This document shows positions 6,490-7,643 of a stretch of 7,643 nt of DNA, piece after piece (the stretch's first letter is position 1; every line of letters begins with the position of its first letter). Source of the stretch: Helicobacteraceae bacterium (GTDB lineage: Bacteria > Campylobacterota > Campylobacteria > Campylobacterales > Helicobacteraceae); assembly GCA_029258405.1 (NCBI GenBank), contig JARHYY010000104.1:1-7643 (forward strand), read 5' to 3'. The notes under the pieces were generated by a model. The model did no database searches. It was given only the letters and a program-made list of their open reading frames with translations, and had not been told where the DNA came from. The position numbers and the translations under genes are program-made.

Positions 6490-7453
6490 AATTCCTACCC
6501 ATATTATCACAGGCTTTTTAGGTAGCGGAAAAACTACTTTTTTAAAAGAACTTTTAGAAAAAAGAGAGCATGATAATATTGCTTTGATTATCAATGAATT
6601 AGGTGAGATTTCTTTAGACCATGAGCTTATAGAAACCGACTTTATTAAAGAAAAAACCTTATTTCTCAATGCGGGTTGTGCATGTTGCAACAAAAGAGAA
6701 GATTTAAAAGAAAAATTTAGGGAACTATTAAACCGCCATGAAAAAAGAGGAGAGAAACTCCAAAGGGTGATAATAGAAACCACAGGTTTAGCAAATCCTG
6801 CCCCTATAATCTTTACATTCTTAAGCGATGCTTTCTTAAGTAATCATTTTGAGATTTGCAACATACTCACATGTGTAGATGCCCTAGATGGGCTTAGGCA
6901 TCTTGAAAATGAAGAAGCTTGTAGCCAAATATTAAGCTCTGATTGTATTATTCTTACAAAAAGCGATTTAAATGCAAACACACAGAAACTAAGAGATAGA
7001 ATCAAAGAGCTTTATCCTAGTATAGAAATTTTTGAAAAGCAAGAAGTAGATTTTAATACACTTTTCAAAATTACACATAAAGAACACTATACACCATTAA
7101 CCAATAAAACACATAGAGATAGCATAAGCTCTATTAGCCTTAGTTTTGAAAAAGCTTTGGATTGGAATATTTTTAGTATTTGGCTTAGTATGCTCTTGCA
7201 TGAACATGGCACAAAAATATTAAGAGTTAAAGGGCTTATTAACACAAATGAAGGCTATCTTACAAATATCAACGGGGTAGGACATCTTATTTACAATCCT
7301 ACACATACTAAAATTCCTGATACGAACCAAAAATCAAGCCTTATTTTCATTGCGAAAAATTTGGAACTCGAAAAAATAGAATCTTCTCTCAAAACTTTCT
7401 TAAGTTTAAGTAAAGAAAAAACTGAATTTGAGCTACTCAAAAATCAAATTTAA
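6482..7453 (+). CDS. CobW/COG0523-type G3E GTPase, probable metallochaperone
   Basis: This 323-residue P-loop GTPase has Walker A GFLGSGKTT (11-19), switch region IINELGE (36-42), the metal-binding CxCC of this family in NAGCACCN (Cys66, Cys68, Cys69), Walker B-like ETTGLANP (99-106) and a G4-type TKSD (159-162). The C-terminal CobW domain occupies about residues 210-320. Family members insert or traffic metals such as zinc, cobalt or iron using GTP. There is no His-rich loop, which many zinc-stress members have. It is the last gene of the operon and overlaps the CxxC gene, so its client is plausibly a metal enzyme encoded here, the PgdA-like protein being the best candidate. No clear terminator follows; the right repeat arm begins 55 bases later. 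Confidence 0.93.
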   Translation: MAKIPTHIITGFLGSGKTTFLKELLEKREHDNIALIINELGEISLDHELIETDFIKEKTLFLNAGCACCNKREDLKEKFRELLNRHEKRGEKLQRVIIETTGLANPAPIIFTFLSDAFLSNHFEICNILTCVDALDGLRHLENEEACSQILSSDCIILTKSDLNANTQKLRDRIKELYPSIEIFEKQEVDFNTLFKITHKEHYTPLTNKTHRDSISSISLSFEKALDWNIFSIWLSMLLHEHGTKILRVKGLINTNEGYLTNINGVGHLIYNPTHTKIPDTNQKSSLIFIAKNLELEKIESSLKTFLSLSKEKTEFELLKNQI

Positions 7454-7508
7454 GACTAACAAACAAATTCAAATAATCTAAAAATTATAAAAATACTAAT
7501 CACTTTTG

Positions 7509-7643
7509 AGCTTCACCCCCCCCCAACAACCCTCAATTATACTATACCCAAACCTCAAACCTCAAACAAGCAATAAACCTTAGAGTCCAAAAATTCAAAT
7601 AACAGAATAAACCTTAAAGAACTTACTTAACTCCACTATATAA
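7509..7643 (-). repeat. right arm of the ~133-bp inverted repeat, cut by the window end
   Basis: The reverse complement of this stretch aligns end to end with 99-231. Differences cluster in the distal tandem copy (around 7595-7610). The G tract is nine here (C9 at 7516-7524 on the plus strand) against eight on the left. Similarity stops abruptly at 7509, as it does at 231 on the left. The outer limit cannot be seen because the window ends at the point matching left-arm base 99. Confidence 0.9.
7516..7546 (-). promoter_or_regulatory. putative minus-strand promoter with a G9 tract in the right repeat arm
   Basis: On the minus strand, TATAGTATAAT (7546 to 7536) precedes a run of nine Gs (7524 to 7516), as in the left arm. 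If active, transcription would start near 7528-7530 and run leftward, antisense to the CobW GTPase gene, whose end is about 60 bases away. No open frame of useful length follows; a TGA comes immediately after the tract in the frame that is open in the left arm. Confidence 0.45.

Noticed and set aside
6469..6783. 104-codon minus-strand frame over the start of the CobW GTPase gene
   Set aside because: It overlaps the Walker A and CxCC coding region on the other strand and has no recognisable features.

Overview
The window looks like chromosomal DNA from a Helicobacter, most likely a gut or liver (enterohepatic) species. The DNA is A+T-rich, promoters show TATAAT -10 boxes without a clear -35, and there are homopolymeric G/C tracts of the kind used for phase variation. 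The second gene block is also extremely close to H. pylori: the 293-residue deacetylase matches what I remember of HP0310 (PgdA) almost residue for residue. The species call is inference.

Layout: (1) 2-91 may be the tail of an unidentified gene running in from the left. (2) 99-231 is one arm of a long inverted repeat, with inner tandem sub-repeats, a perfect TATAAT box and a G8 tract. (3) 232-492 is an A+T-rich leader with a small dyad and a promoter. (4) 493-4178 is a two-gene unit whose ATG and TGA overlap: a cytoplasmic GH95 glycoside hydrolase (alpha-L-fucosidase or alpha-L-galactosidase family) and a solo PTS EIIC membrane subunit of the lactose/cellobiose type. It ends at a strong stem-loop (4205-4238). 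(5) 4367-7453 is a tight four-gene operon: nitrilase-superfamily amidase, PgdA/imidase-like deacetylase, a small protein with an N-terminal CxxC, and a CobW-type G3E GTPase. (6) 7509-7643 is the second arm of the inverted repeat, in opposite orientation, with a C9 tract (G9 on its own strand). The window ends inside it.

How the genes may work together: the EIIC probably brings a small oligosaccharide across the inner membrane and the GH95 enzyme trims an L-fucose or L-galactose from it inside the cell. This is unexpected, because helicobacters are regarded as largely asaccharolytic and lacking a standard PTS. No EIIA, EIIB, HPr or EI is present here, and the EIIC has Asn where the family normally has the sugar-contacting His. 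That makes a non-phosphorylating carrier worth considering. The second operon looks like housekeeping Helicobacter DNA. It pairs two C-N/amide-type hydrolases with a likely metal-delivery GTPase and a small cysteine-containing partner, which suggests metal-dependent amide or imide hydrolysis as an alternative to peptidoglycan deacetylation.

The least explained elements are the two inverted copies of a roughly 133-bp promoter plus poly-G cassette bracketing everything. Their tracts differ in length (8 versus 9), and both promoters point inward.
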